DNA of 64,000 nt from Branchinecta lynchi (lineage: Eukaryota; Arthropoda; Branchiopoda; Anostraca; Branchinectidae), in assembly GCA_023053575.1 (NCBI GenBank), contig JAKZAP010000006.1, positions 13,277,280-13,341,279 on the forward strand, read 5' to 3'. Shown piece after piece: positions 1 to 10,896 of the stretch (position 1 is the first letter of the stretch; every line of letters starts with the position of its first letter). A model generated the notes under the pieces. The model saw only the letters and a program-made list of their open reading frames with translations, was not told where the DNA came from and did no database searches. Made by a program: the position numbers and the translations under genes.

Positions 1-117
1 CGGTCGGCACAGTGGACAAATATGCTGAAGAAAGAAACTACGGCAATGAAACTGTCTTACTTTACTCCATCCAGGGGCGGTTCGAGGGGGGGGGGGCGGC
101 GTAGGGAGGTGACTCAC

Positions 118-1010
118 CCCCCATGCTCCAGAGAATCTACTCTCAGTCGTATGTTTTGAGCTAGTCTGTATGACAGTCGTATGTTTTGGGGTTTTTCAGA
201 ATGACATACAGGCAGTTATGAAACGTGAATTTCACCCACAAATCAGAGTTTCTATTCGTATGGCTACGAAGAAATCTATTCGTATGTTTTCAGATTCACA
301 GTTGTGTGTTCTAAGTTTTCCAGAATCAAAGTCGTATGTTTGAGCTTGCCAGAATGACATCAACCTCGAATTTTCCCTGAAAAGACTTGTTCCTTGTCAT
401 ACTTTACGAACGAATTTTCTAGTCGTAAATTAGACAGTCGTACGTTTTGACCTTGCCAGGTAAAGGCAGACAAAGCAGTTAGCTAATCGTGAACTTCGAC
501 TTCAAATGACCCGTTTCTGGTCGTATTGTTCCATAGAGATTTTAGTATTATGTTTTAAGCTTCACTGTAAAAAAAAATCTTGCAGTATTTGCTACTGGGA
601 CTAATCTTGTCTTTATTGAGATAAGATTATCCCTAACCTGGATGAAGTTTATCCCAATAGAGATAAGATTAATCCCAGTAGTCAATACTGCATCCTTATT
701 CGGAGAAACTTTTTACAGTGTTGTCAGACTCACAATGTTGTGTTATCAGTTTGTCAGAATCACAGTTGTATGGAACTTGCCAGAATGACTTCAACCGCAA
801 ATTTTCCCTGAAAATGACCCGTTTCTTGTCGTATTTACGAAGAGATTTTCTAGTCCTATTTTATAGACAGTCGAAATTTCTGGTTGTATGGTTGTATAGA
901 GATTTTCTACAAGTTTATACGAAATATCGTGTGTTTTAAGCTTGTTAGAATGACAGTCGTATGTTTCGAACTTGTCAGAGTGACATAAATGCCATTACCA
1001 AGTCGTGATT
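118..1010. repeat. Degenerate repeat array, CAGTCGTATGTTTTGAGCTTG type
   Basis: The phrase CAGTCGTATGTTTTGAGCTTG, followed by (C/T)CAGAATGACA and sometimes AATTTTCCCTGAAAA, recurs many times with substitutions and small gaps, for example near 130, 170, 320, 430, 780 and 950. Spacing is irregular, so this is an old, decayed tandem array rather than a clean satellite. Short ORFs inside it are by-products. It is interrupted by a fold-back element at 563-720. Confidence 0.6.
563..720. mobile_element. Small TIR element (MITE), 158 bp
   Basis: The segment begins CACTGTAAAAA and ends TTTTTACAGTG. The inverted arms extend inward with gaps through TGCAGTATT-TACTGGGA-TAATCTTATCT, so the whole element folds back on itself. 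It has no coding capacity. The surrounding array supplies an empty-site model: the array reads AAGCTTGTCAG where uninterrupted, while here AAGCTT precedes the element and TTGTCAG follows it, implying a 2-bp TT duplication. The superfamily is not certain. Confidence 0.75.
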
Positions 1011-1892
1011 TTCACTCTGTGGCACTTAAAACAGGCTGATTTTTGAAACTTTTGCATGCGGCACAACGTTTCAGTCGAGGCTTGCGTAGTAATGTTTGCA
1101 CATAAACAGGCTTTGTAAGCACTGTATGATGGGCTTGATGATTGAACTACTTTGTTTGTTGTCTAAATTCAAAGTGGAAGCACTACCACGTACCAGCTTC
1201 TGGGAAAATACCCCACTCCGTTTGCGAGTTCCGGGGGCAAGGGCAGATATGTGGTATCCTTGGCAGCCTTTAGAATGTTTTGCAAGACTTTACCTGCGCC
1301 GTCTTTCATATTAGCCTACTAGGTATCTGGTTTAATGGCCCATAATTTAGGTGAGGTGTTCGGCCTAAGATTTCAGCCACCTTATAGGCTAGAAATGGCA
1401 GAAAAATGTCGGATTACAAAAAAAATCCCCTGCGGCGCTGAGTTTAAATTTGTCTTGGGTACATACGGTAAAAGAATATTGCTGAATAATGGCCGGTTTA
1501 ACAAGTTTGGCCTGCAGTTCTTTTGTAGTCCTATCCTATTTCTAAGTTGAAGTGAAGTGTGTGGCTTCAAGCTTGAGATTTCGTGTCTATGCTACATTAA
1601 AAAGTAGAAGTTGTAAAGGAGTACATAGTTGAATTTTGCTCGGATTGAAAAAATTCGCCTGCGGCCCTCACTATAGTTTTTCTTGAGTATAAATGTCAGA
1701 CCCAGGCTTGTCTTCTCTCAAGCGAAATTTGATATGAACGGCATCGTCTAATTCCTGTTGCTTGTTTGTTTATTACTTATTACTACAATGGCATTTTCCA
1801 TAACGTTTTAGAACTTATAACGTTAATATTTCTTGAGCCTGCCGATACTGTGTTTTTAGCCAGTTGTATATTTTGAAGTCCTCACCCCCCCC
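1011..1892. other. No gene recognised; diverged repeat pair
   Basis: Two related stretches near 1400-1475 and 1635-1705 share a CGGATT(A/G)-AAAAA-(A/T)-CCCTGCGGC core followed by TCTTGGGTA/TCTTGAGTA. The rest shows no coding or structural signal I can support. Confidence 0.35.
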
Positions 1893-2241
1893 ATGCCCAA
1901 GCCCTTCGAACCGCCCCTGACTCCATCAAGCAAAGTAAAAACAGACAAAGCAGTTATTCCACTGACTATCAACAACCAGTTCCCTTTCCAGTTCAAGATC
2001 GACACAGGAGCCCAGGTCAATACCATCCCAAAGAAGTACTATGACCTCATCACCCAAAGCCCACGCTTCACAAGCTATTGTGGAGCATAGATCCCAGTAA
2101 CAGGAGTATGGAGCTATTCCGGAAGTACAAAGACACCATGAGCAGCATGCAGCAGTTCTATAGGCCTATAGTCGAGACCTCATCTTCCCCAATCATTGGC
2201 TACCCCTTTAGCCTCAACCTCGACCTGATCAAGCTGGTCTG
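1893..2241 (+). pseudogene. Retropepsin fragment of an LTR retrotransposon
   Basis: The first 65 codons read to KIDTGAQVNTIP, the active-site signature of retroviral-type aspartic proteases (D-T-G-A). After a stop at about 2088, another frame continues to about 2241 with VETSSSPIIGYPFSLNLDLIKLV, split here by a length limit into VETSSSPIIGYP and the following SLNLDLIKL. This resembles the protease C-terminal block before the reverse transcriptase in Gypsy/Mag-type pol. No gag, reverse transcriptase, integrase or LTRs were found nearby, so this is a broken relic. Confidence 0.7.
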
Positions 2242-3013
2242 AGCTGGTCCCAAATATAGATGCAGCAGACTCCAACGTATAATACCTAAAGGAAAAGTAG
2301 CCTACAAAGAAATATTCATAGGAATTGGACCACTTCTAAGAAAATGCTCAACTGATGTTTGCTGGGCTGCTTGCAGGTAAAACAAAGAAAAGACAGTGTG
2401 CCTACCTACTTACCTGGGCATCTGGGCTCAAACTTCAGCAAAAGTTTGCAACAGATCTGTTTGAATGGAACATTCCAGTTTCTTCATAACTGTTGACTAC
2501 TATAATTGATACCATTTGATATATGTTTGATATCAATTAATGCGGACAGGATGGATGAATTTTGATGTCCCACAAGCAATCCCTGTGATTTGATCTTTAT
2601 TTGCCCAAGTTTACTAGGGCTACTAGGGGCGGCACAAATAAATGGGTTGCCCAAACAGCAAGGTATCCTATATGCCAGAGGTATGCTTCTTTAACCTTAG
2701 TTGACAATTACAAGTCAGCCAAAGCAGAGCCAAAGATAAAAAATAGCTAGCTAGGGTCCCTAAGAAGTTCTAGGCTATGCTCCTCCTAAGAACACCAGAA
2801 AAGGTCTGTTGTGTTCTGGCTGTGTTGGACCTTCATCTCTGCTTCATCTTCATCAGCCAAAAACCTTTAGGCTACTGTACAGTCCGAACTGGTTGGAAAA
2901 TGTGACCTGGATTCAGCTTTGGATTAATAACCTACACTTAGGACTTGCAGTAGAAAAGTAACTTTAGATTATAGCTAATACTGGTATATTAGAAGCATCT
3001 AAAGGTTCCTTAC
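2242..3013. other. No gene recognised
   Basis: This is unique-looking DNA downstream (minus strand) of the MADF-like exon. It would be intron or 3' part of that gene if the exon is real, but I could not find a continuation of the domain here. Confidence 0.4.
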
Positions 3014-3272
3014 CATCACATTCTATTTCTGGAAACGTTTTTTTGACCTGCAATGAAATACTATTCCAAGCAGAGTCTATCAGAGCTGTGCGATTTTTGT
3101 TTGCTCCAATTTTCCTGTCATAAATGCATGGGTTGCTCTTTGCAAGACATATCACAAAGTCTGTCGCCTCTTCCGGAATTCCAAGGTTAGGCCGAGAGAG
3201 GTTTTCTGTGGATATTGCATCGTCTCTCGAAGAAGAAGGCTTGCAGATCAAACGATTGTTCGTTTCCATCAT
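3014..3272 (-). CDS. Probable first coding exon, MADF-domain protein
   Basis: An open frame starts ATG-ATG at 3272 and runs 86 codons to a good splice donor, G|GTAAGG, at 3013/3014. Around residues 34-70 it reads FVICLAKSNPCIYD, then ANKNRTALIDSAWNSISLQV. The spacing of hydrophobics, the P-x-(L/I)-YD block and the AW-x-x-I block match the N-terminal half of MADF (Myb/SANT-like) DNA-binding domains. These occur in many animal transcription factors and in domesticated PIF/Harbinger-derived genes. The second half (W-x-x-L-R) must lie in a later exon and was not found. Assignment is by pattern only; a transposon-borne MADF gene is an alternative. Confidence 0.5.
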
Positions 3273-3474
3273 TAGCAGATTAGCACATTCTCAGCGATTT
3301 TTGAAAACACCACCAGACGGTACAGTTAAGAATAGTCTAACAGCATTGCCACTACCCTCAGTCCTGGAAGTTTCTGAGCTCTACTGAGAAACTCTTGCTT
3401 CAAACGCCCTCATGAAATCGGGAGATCTAGGTGGATAATATTAGAGTTCTCGTATAAATTTACAAAGTCTAAAT

Positions 3475-4110
3475 ATCCAATCATACATATACAGCTCGCG
3501 GACACTAGCGAACTAGTTGGCTACTGTAAGAAATTGTCTACAGGAAAAGCCGGCTTTACCGACTATATAGTTGAGTACGAGAAAAATTCGACAGGATTTT
3601 TGTTTGTTTTCCAACTTGTTTGCCACTGAAAAGTTTTGTATAGGAAATCACGCGTTGCGGACTAGTTGGCTACGATAAGAGATTATATAAGAGAAAAGTT
3701 CTTAGCCAACTAGTTCGCTACCGCAAGAAATTCCGTATGGGAAATCCCACAATTGCCAACTCTAAGACAAGAAATCGTATAGGAGAAAACTTTATATTCG
3801 ACTAGTTGGATAATTTTTCCCAAAACACTATATCTGACTAGTTGAATATTTTCCACACTCATATATTTATTTCAAAAAATTTCCTACTAGTCGGATTGTA
3901 AGAATTCCAATGGAGATTTAGGAAAATATCCAACTAGTCGAAACATCTTTCAGTCTAAAATATCGAACTAGTCGGACTTAATGAGCACGAATAGGAATTT
4001 CAGAAATATCGAACTGGTTGGAACCACTTTCAATCTAAGGGTCTCGGGAAATATTCAAAAAATTCGCTATCGTAAGACATTTTGTATAGAAAATCCCACA
4101 TTGCCGACAG
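3475..4110. repeat. Degenerate repeats built on (C)AACTAGT(T/C)GG
   Basis: AACTAGTTGG, GACTAGTTGGATA, CAACTAGTCG and similar words occur about a dozen times in both orientations, with GTAAGAAATT(G/C)-TATAGGAAA words between them. Spacing ranges from about 30 to 90 bp, which suggests an old inverted-unit minisatellite. No coding signal. Confidence 0.5.
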
Positions 4111-4139
4111 TAGTATTAATAAGGTACTAATTTATAGAA

Positions 4140-4520
4140 TTCCGGCGGGATTTTATGCTAAAACTGAATGAATTAAAACTCAGATAAAACTTAAATTTTT
4201 AACAAATTTTCCGGTTTCAGCCGAATTCCGGGTGAACTATATGTCCGGGTAGAAAATGATTGTCAACATGTTTTCTTACCCCACAATCAAACATCTAATC
4301 AACTCCAGATAGACTTTTACTTTTAACAAATTTCCGGGTTTGGCCGGATTCCGAGTGAACTACTTATCCGGCAAGAAAATGATTTTAATATAAATGTTCA
4401 GCATGTTTTCAGTTACCGCTAAACCGAACATCTAATCGACTTTTATTTTAAACTTTCCGGGTTTGGCCGGATTCCTAGTGAACTACTTGTCCGGCGAGAA
4501 AATGGTTTTCAGATTCAAGT
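4140..4520 (-). mobile_element. Family A fragment: three minisatellite units
   Basis: Three units of the roughly 130-bp family A core repeat are present. On this strand they contain TTTCCGGGTTTGGCCGGATTCC, here given as TTTCCGGGTTTGG plus CCGGATTCC, then GAACTACTTGTCCGG, then ATCTAATC-AACT. Neither family A terminus is present. The fragment abuts a family B piece at about 4530. Confidence 0.7.
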
Positions 4521-4529
4521 TCAGCATCA

Positions 4530-4745
4530 AGTTTAAGATAGATCCGATCGCCCATTTGAGAGTTTTCAAGATTCCTGATTCCCCGTCCCTCCACTCGCGC
4601 TACGTTAGTCGGATCGAGGAAAGACTTACCAAAGTGAATATGATCGAGTTCCTGATACGCCTGCCAAGTTTCATCCTCCTAGCACATCTAGAAGTACCCT
4701 AACTCGCGATTACCGGACTGGCCGATCTATGGAAAAGTGATCGAT
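4530..4745 (-). mobile_element. Family B fragment
   Basis: The reverse complement carries the family B 5' module: a GTACTTCTAGATGTGCTAGGA block, then GATGAAACTTGGCAGGC, then the purine-rich GTGGAGGGACGGGGAATC. It is truncated on both sides and joined directly to the family A fragment. Confidence 0.65.
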
Positions 4746-4849
4746 TTTTAGTGGAGCGTTCCTTGGAACAATCCACGATTGCCAGCGCTGTAGCAGCTTT
4801 CAGCTTTCGGTTTTCGGTTTTCACCATCTTTTGTGGAGCTCATAACTCG

Positions 4850-5610
4850 TGAACCAGTGCAAGTATCAAGTTCAAACTTGGTGCACTTGTGGGTATTGGG
4901 GTCTAGTTGTGCCTTTTGGGGTCCAACCCCCACACCCGTCCGGTTCAGGGGCAAATGGGACCAGATTGCCCAGTGAATAATGTTCATAACTTGACTAGAA
5001 CTGGACACAGGACGATGAAATTTCTTGGACGCGTAGATCCTAGGGCTGGGAAATTGTTTTTAAAGTTGCACCTACCACACCCACCCCGTTCATGGCCAAC
5101 CGGGCCCAGATTGCCAAGGAGTAAAGTTCGTTACCCGTGACAGGAATGAGCAGGTATCAAATTGAAACTAGGTAGGATTGTGAGCATTGGGGTTTCTTTT
5201 ACTTTTTGCGGGTCCAAAACCCCACCCCCACTTGGTTCAGGGGCAATTGGGCCCAGATTGCCCATTTTCTAATGTTTTTAACTTGACATTAACTGGAGAT
5301 AAGGCCATGAAACTCCTTTGTGCTTTTAGATCATAGGGGTTGGGGAGAGTTGAGAGTTGAACCACCCCCACCCTCCCCGTTCATGGGCAAGTGGGCCCAT
5401 ATTGTCCATGAAAAAAGTTTTTGACCAGTGACTGGAATCAAACTCAAAGCTGGCATACTTGAGGAAAAAAGTGTAAATACGCATTTTGATGGGTACCGAC
5501 CCCCCCCCCTCCCGTTCATGGGCAGCTGGGCCCAGATTTCCGATGAGTTAAGTTTGTCAAAGACTGGTCTCAAGTCCAACTCTTGTATATTTGGGAGATA
5601 TATCTATGGA
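4850..5610 (+). repeat. Family C tandem array, ~145-bp units, about 5 copies
   Basis: The block GTTCA(G/T)GGGCAANTGGGCCC followed by AGATTGCCC recurs at about 4942, 5089, 5234, 5380 and 5514. Between blocks are variants of GTTCATAACTTGAC-ACTGGA-A-AGG and CATGAAA. The first unit contains GGACGATGAAATTTCTTGG, which is close to the motif shared by families A and B. Long ORFs here are by-products of the array. Confidence 0.75.
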
Positions 5611-6234
5611 TGAGGATTTGGTATAACAGCAACAAATAAGACGACGCGACGTACTTTAATTTTTTACTGAACAGTTGGAAACTTGACTGTCTTGTCATAT
5701 GATCGATGATATGCACGTTCGGATCCTAATGAATTACGACAAAAGGGGCATTCGGCTGCTACGATTTGGTTTATTCCGCTTGTTATTACCTTGCTAATGG
5801 AAAGAGGTTTGAAGGGTGGGACTGGCTGGCAGACAATTTAGTGTTCGAAGTAATGCTATTCGTGCAAGGTCTTCAACATTTCTTTGGATTTATACTGGCG
5901 GTTTGTTTACATTTAAATCTTTTAAAGTGGCATGATTACAAATTAGGCTATTTCAATCCTTGTTTGGCTATTGGGGATGAGAAACGTCTTGGTTCTAAAG
6001 CTGTTTGTATATAAAATGTGATAAACAATTTACTTTTACACTCCACGTCTGAGCGCTTGTTTGCCATTACTATGAAAGTCTTCGAGCAATCAGCTTCCCT
6101 TTTTTTCTTCCGTCTTTCTTCTCATCACGGATTCCGAAGGGATTTTCGTTCGTATTCGACATGTAGCCGTTTACTGAAAATTGGTTCTTATGATTTATCC
6201 CTTGGGTTTTAACCCGTTCAGGAATAAAATAAAC
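5611..6234. other. No gene recognised
   Basis: I see no domain, splice pair or repeat I can support here. Confidence 0.4.
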
Positions 6235-6600
6235 AAAAAGTAGGCGTGAGTAGACGAGTTGGCGAACTGACGTGTCGTTGAAATGAAGTGTAGGCGAACA
6301 ATACGGTGACCCGTCTATTCGACAACCTGTCATTTTGCCCAAAAAATTCGTCACATCTCCCACTTTTTCCGACAGTTTGCCCACACGCCACAAAAACCAA
6401 AATATCGGTCAGTTGGCCCATCCGCTGATTCTTCAGCAGTCGATTCGTCCACCCGTCGATTGTACTATTCGTCGACTTGCCCATCTGTCATATCCTTCAA
6501 TAGATCCGTCGATTCGCCCACCCATCATATCACCCAGTAAATCCGTACCAACTCCCACTTTTTCGACAGTTCTCTCACGTTTGGCCGAAAAGTCACAGGG
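6235..6600. repeat. Degenerate GTCAGTTCGCC / GTCGATTCGCCCAC array
   Basis: Short units of 15-20 bp such as GTCAGTTGGCCCATC, GTCGATTCGTCCACC and CGACAGTTTGCCCAC repeat through the segment. The same word family makes the cleaner array at 8160-8850, so the two are probably related. Confidence 0.5.
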
Positions 6601-6737
6601 GAGTAATTAAGAAGGATCACCTACTGTCCCATGTAAATAAGGGTGAAAACAGGTCAAACCAGCTTTGGTCAGGATGATCAGAAGACCTTATTGCTAATAA
6701 CAAAAGGGGAAATAGAGTTTTAATAGATAGACAATTT

Positions 6738-6945
6738 AATGGCACTTGTCACTCTTCCGTCGTTCGGACAGTCCGGTGATCGCAATTCAGGGTACTTCCA
6801 GATGTGCTAGGACGATGAAACTTGGCATCCGTATTAGGGACCCGACCAAACTTATACCTTGGAAATAGTCATTTCCCGATCTGACTATCGTGGGGGAATG
6901 GAGGGAGGGAGAATCCGGGATCTTGAGGCATGTATAACTGGGTTG
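6738..6945 (+). mobile_element. Family B 5'-end fragment
   Basis: It starts with the family B head ATGGCACTTG, then GTCGTTCGGACAGTCCGGTG, GTACTTCCAGATGTGCTAGG and ACGATGAAACTTGGCATCC, and reaches the G-rich GGAATGGAGGGAGGGAGAATC. The palindrome second arm and the 3' end are missing. Confidence 0.7.
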
Positions 6946-6949
6946 TCGG

Positions 6950-7085
6950 CTAAACGTTCCCTGTCCCCCGGCGAAACATCCCCGACGAAACATTCCCGTA
7001 ACAAAACGTCCCCACGACAAAACTTCGCCATGGCGAAACGTCCCCTGGCGAAATGTCCACATGGCAAAACGACCCAGGCTATAGA
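6950..7085. repeat. ~15-bp tandem repeat, (G)CGAAACGTCCCC(N)A
   Basis: CGAAACATCCCCGA, CGAAACATTCCCGT, CAAAACGTCCCCA and CGAAACGTCCCCTGG follow one another to about 7085. The reverse-complement word GGGGACGTTTTGCCGGGG occurs at about 8138-8160, at the edge of the next array. Confidence 0.65.
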
Positions 7086-8120
7086 TTTGTGTGTTCATCG
7101 CTGAGGAATAGCTAGGCCTACGAGATTACTGATTACGTCATCAGTTCAGACACAAATTTTTCTTGGAATATAACCAAGATGGGTTGGCTACTTCAGCATT
7201 TAACCGATAGTGAAGAAACACACCAAAGTGTTGCTCCCGGCTATAGCCATTTCTTAAAGAAAGCGCAAAGATTTAGTAGTTTGTCAGTTTTAGTTTTACC
7301 CTTTATTTAATTAGTTTATTTGTGTGTTAGTTTACGCTGCGGATGTAACTCATTGATCTCGTTTTTGTTCGATATTTAATTTGGTGATATTTATTATCAA
7401 AGGAAGAAACCCGTTTTACCTAGGTTTACTGTGTCTCTGTACCTAACTAATCGTTCGATTTCATTTCACTTCCTCGCTTCCTATGTCATTTGTATTCACT
7501 ATAATGGCACTAGGCAAATTTTTGCATTCTCCTTGTTTTACTAAACGTCTGGTTTCCCCGTTCTCTGAGGAGCATAGAAGAGAGTTTATGCCATCTGCTG
7601 ACAGATTGTCCGGGGGTGAAGGAAATTAGAGATGTTTTTTTTTATGGGGTGCCCATACTATTCCCTGGTATTATGAAGTCGACAGATCGTCAGGTAATTC
7701 GGTCGATATGTAAATATTTTAAGTGTATACTGGAAGTTTAGATCGGAGGTAATTTGGCAATGTTAGAAGGGTAAAAAGAAGTGATTTTCTTGTATGTAAT
7801 TTTGAAGTTCAATTTTGTTAGTTAAGTGCGATAATGAATACTGCTGTATGGCCCTTTGTTGGCTTTAATAAAACTATTATTATTATTGGTGCTCCTCAGG
7901 TTGTGCATGTTGCTTCAAACGACCTAGAACTGATCAGTTACGAGTCCATTGCAAGGCATATTATACTGTATATTTTAGTTGGAAACAACAAATATACGAA
8001 GCAACCGGTCCCATGTCCGATCTTTCCTGCTTATAAGGAATGTTCCCGCATATGTAATGTACACTCTGAAGTTGTTTTATTCCGATCATGCACTTGATGA
8101 TCGAGGCGAACTTAACAATC
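7086..8120. other. No gene recognised
   Basis: The segment is AT-rich and mostly unique in this window. I saw no domain or convincing exon. It is bounded on both sides by CGAAACGTCCCC-type words in opposite orientation, so it could be the interior of one larger repeat. Confidence 0.4.
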
Positions 8121-8850
8121 TATGCTTGGGGACGTGTCGCCACGGGGACGTTTTGCCGGGGTCCCGTCAGTACCGCAACACGTCAGTTAACATAAACGTC
8201 AGTTCGCTACAGAATTCCGTCAATTATTTTCCGACAGTTCGCCTACACGTCAGTTAACCCCCAAAAATCCGCCGGTTGACCAACACGTCACTACAGCAAG
8301 ACGTTAGTTGATCAACGCGTTAGTTGATCAACACATCAGTTGCCCTACACTTCAGTTGTGCATCCATCAGTTCGCCTACTGTCAGTTGACATAGACGTCA
8401 GTAGACCTACACGTCAGTTCACCTAATCCTAAAATTCGACAGTTTAGCTACACGTCAGTTCTCCCACCGTCAGTTAGTCTACCGTCACTTCACATAAGCG
8501 TCAGTGGGTATAAACGTCAGTTGGCATAAACTTCAGTTGGCGTAAACGTTAGTTGGCATAAACGTTCAGTTGGCATGAATGTCAGTTGGCATGAACCTCA
8601 GTTGGCATAAACGTCAGTTGGCATAAACGTCAGTTGGCACAAACGTCAGTTGGCATGAATGTCAGTTGGCATACACGTCAGTTGGCATAAACGTCAGTAG
8701 ACCTAAATGTCAGTTCACCTAATCCTAAAATCCGACAGTTTAGCTACACGTCAGTTCTCCCACCGTCAGTTAGCCTACCGTCACTTCACATAAGCGTCAG
8801 TTGGTATAAACGTCAGTTGTCATAAACGTAGATAGTCGATTCTGATAAAT
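8121..8850 (+). repeat. 16-bp minisatellite, CGTCAGTTGGCATAAA
   Basis: More than 30 consecutive units of roughly 16 bp, CGTCAGTTGGCATAAA and variants (GGCATGAA, CGCCTACA), run to about 8830. A higher-order repeat is visible: the block CACCTAATCCTAAAAT-CGACAGTTTAGCTACACG occurs at about 8420 and 8715 (split here by the dash), each followed by CTCCCACCGTCAGTTAG. Copies at the edges are more diverged. Confidence 0.85.
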
Positions 8851-9370
8851 GTATTTGGTTCCTACGCATGTTACCTAGCCCCCCCCCCTTCCATCCCACC
8901 ATCTCATCCGGTTCAGTCAACTAATGTTGCGTCTAAGGCACTTATTACAGAACAATTTTTCCTTGAATCAGAGAATAATCAGAAAGTTTTTAGGGACACC
9001 CAACTCCCCACGACGAGAACGGATCCGGTCTGGACCTCAAAATGACATAGCCTATCTATGTTCTATGACGTTTGGTACGTTAAAACGATTTCTGACCCTC
9101 CCTCTCCTCCCCCACGTAGCCAATAGTTCGTATTATTACGGCTGAACGTAACTAGTATAACGAGAAAATGGTCCAGAAATATCAATAATGGTTTATTGAA
9201 TATCAAAACTGAAAATATCGAAATATCGTCCAGCACTAAATGCATCCTTACACTAGACTTTTTTACTGTTCTTTGTATTGGAACTTGCTGCTGTCGTTGA
9301 GGGTGGCGTCGTAGAATAGGCTCGAGTGTTGTCAGCACGAATCCACTATTCTAAAATTGTATTAAACCAG
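8851..9370. other. No gene recognised
   Basis: No supported feature apart from short C-rich tracts. Confidence 0.35.
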
Positions 9371-9755
9371 GGACCCATAAATTTCCTGTAATGACTCGCC
9401 ATTCAGGGGGCTTGTCAATAAGAGATGTCTGATGCGCTCTTGACCGAGCGTCAGATAGTTCGAAAAATACTCACAGGGACAAAATACCCGACTATCCAGA
9501 TAGACAAAATTTTTCGCATCTGTTGTGCTGAACTAGGAATATTTCTCTGTAATGGAAGAGTATATCCTCGATCTTTTGTCCTAGCTTAGGTACCTGGTGG
9601 TATGCTGGCAATTTTGTCTATCTGAGCAAGAACGCCGATTCGACCCAAGCGGAACTTTTGGAAACTAGGTCAGGCTCGGGCAACATAGCAACATAGAAGC
9701 ATAAGAAATGACAAGCCCCCTGAATGGCGAGTCATTACAGGAAATTTATGGGTCC
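9371..9755. mobile_element. TIR element with 47-bp perfect inverted repeats
   Basis: GGACCCATAAATTTCCTGTA and the following bases to 9417 are repeated exactly in inverted orientation at 9709-9755. About 290 bp lie between, with no useful ORF. This looks like a non-autonomous DNA transposon. The two arms being identical suggests recent insertion or a constraint on pairing. I could not define a target-site duplication. Confidence 0.7.
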
Positions 9756-9833
9756 ATGATTCAATCAAGTTCTGCTCTTACCAAATTACCCACAGCTTTT
9801 CTCCTGGCCCACTCTCGTCTACTACGTAACCGG

Positions 9834-10896
9834 TTTTTGGGATCCCAAAACGTAAGTGGAGGGATACCTATGACATCGCAAAAGTTGTCCGTCCGTCCGT
9901 CTGTAAGCACGATAACTCTCGAAGGGAATGAGATATTTTGATGAAACTTGGTATGAGGATTGTTTGGGTCAAGGGTAAGGTCGAGTTCGTAGATGGGCTC
10001 TGTAGCCCTATATTTGGGGGTGGGGGAGGGCGTTCAATTTAAGGGACAAACAAAATATTTTTAAACAGCTAATGTGATGGTCAATTATGGGGTAAGAAGA
10101 CATGCGGTGACAATCATTTTCTCGCCGGACAAGTAGTTCGTCCGGAATCCGGCAAAAACCGGAAAGTTGGTTAAAAGTAAAAGTTTCATTGGAAGTTGAT
10201 TAAATGTTTGATTTAGGGGTAAGAAGACATGGTGAGCATGATGGTGAAAATCACTTTGTCGCCGGACAAGTAGTTCGTCCGGAATCCGGCCAAAACCGGA
10301 AAGTTGGTTAAAAGTAACAGTTTCATTTGAAGTTGATTAAATGTTTGATTTATGGGTAAGAAGACATGCTGAACACGATGGTGAAAACCATTTTCTCGCC
10401 GGACAACTAATTCGCCTGTAATCCGGCCAAAACCGGAAAATATGTTAAAAGTAAAAGCCTTATCTGAAGTTGATTAGATGATATATTAAGGGTAAGGAGA
10501 GACGCTGAGTCTGTATATAATGATCATTTTTACCCGAACATATAATTAGACCGGAATCCGGTTGTACCCGCATTTTTTTTTAAGTCAAAATTTTATTTAA
10601 AGTTGATTAGATTTCTTTATATGGATAAGGAAATACTCCGGCTTCGTTTCTGAATTTTTCTTTTTTTGCTGGACTAGTAGTTCGCTCGGAATTCGGGCGA
10701 AACCGCAAATTTGGCAGCAGTAAAGCAGGAAGTTTCGGTCAATATCGTCAAAATAGATATGGCTTATAGAGGTATAGATAGGTAGATAGAATATCTGAAC
10801 TCGTTTTCTCTGATGATTAGCCTGGCGAAGACAAGACCGAATTGTCTGGATCAAATCTTAGATTTTTGGGATCCCATCGACACCTTTGGTCCTGTT
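9834..10896 (+). mobile_element. Family A element, full length
   Basis: It opens with the palindrome TTTTTGGGATCCCAAAA, then a CTTCACTT-like spacer, GTCCGTCCGTCCGTCTGT, AGCACGATAACTCTCGAAGG, TTTTGATGAAACTTGG and AGATGGGCTCTGTAGCCCTA. Five decaying units of about 130 bp follow, each with CTCGCCGGACAAGTAGTTCG, AATCCGGCCAAAACCGG and GAAGTTGATTA-ATG. It closes with ATTTTTGGGATCCCATCGA and CCTTTGGTCCTGTT. No target-site duplication is evident. There is no coding capacity. Confidence 0.8.

Noticed and set aside
8160..8850. CRISPR-like array
   Set aside because: Units are contiguous 16-bp repeats without spacers, in a eukaryotic genome.
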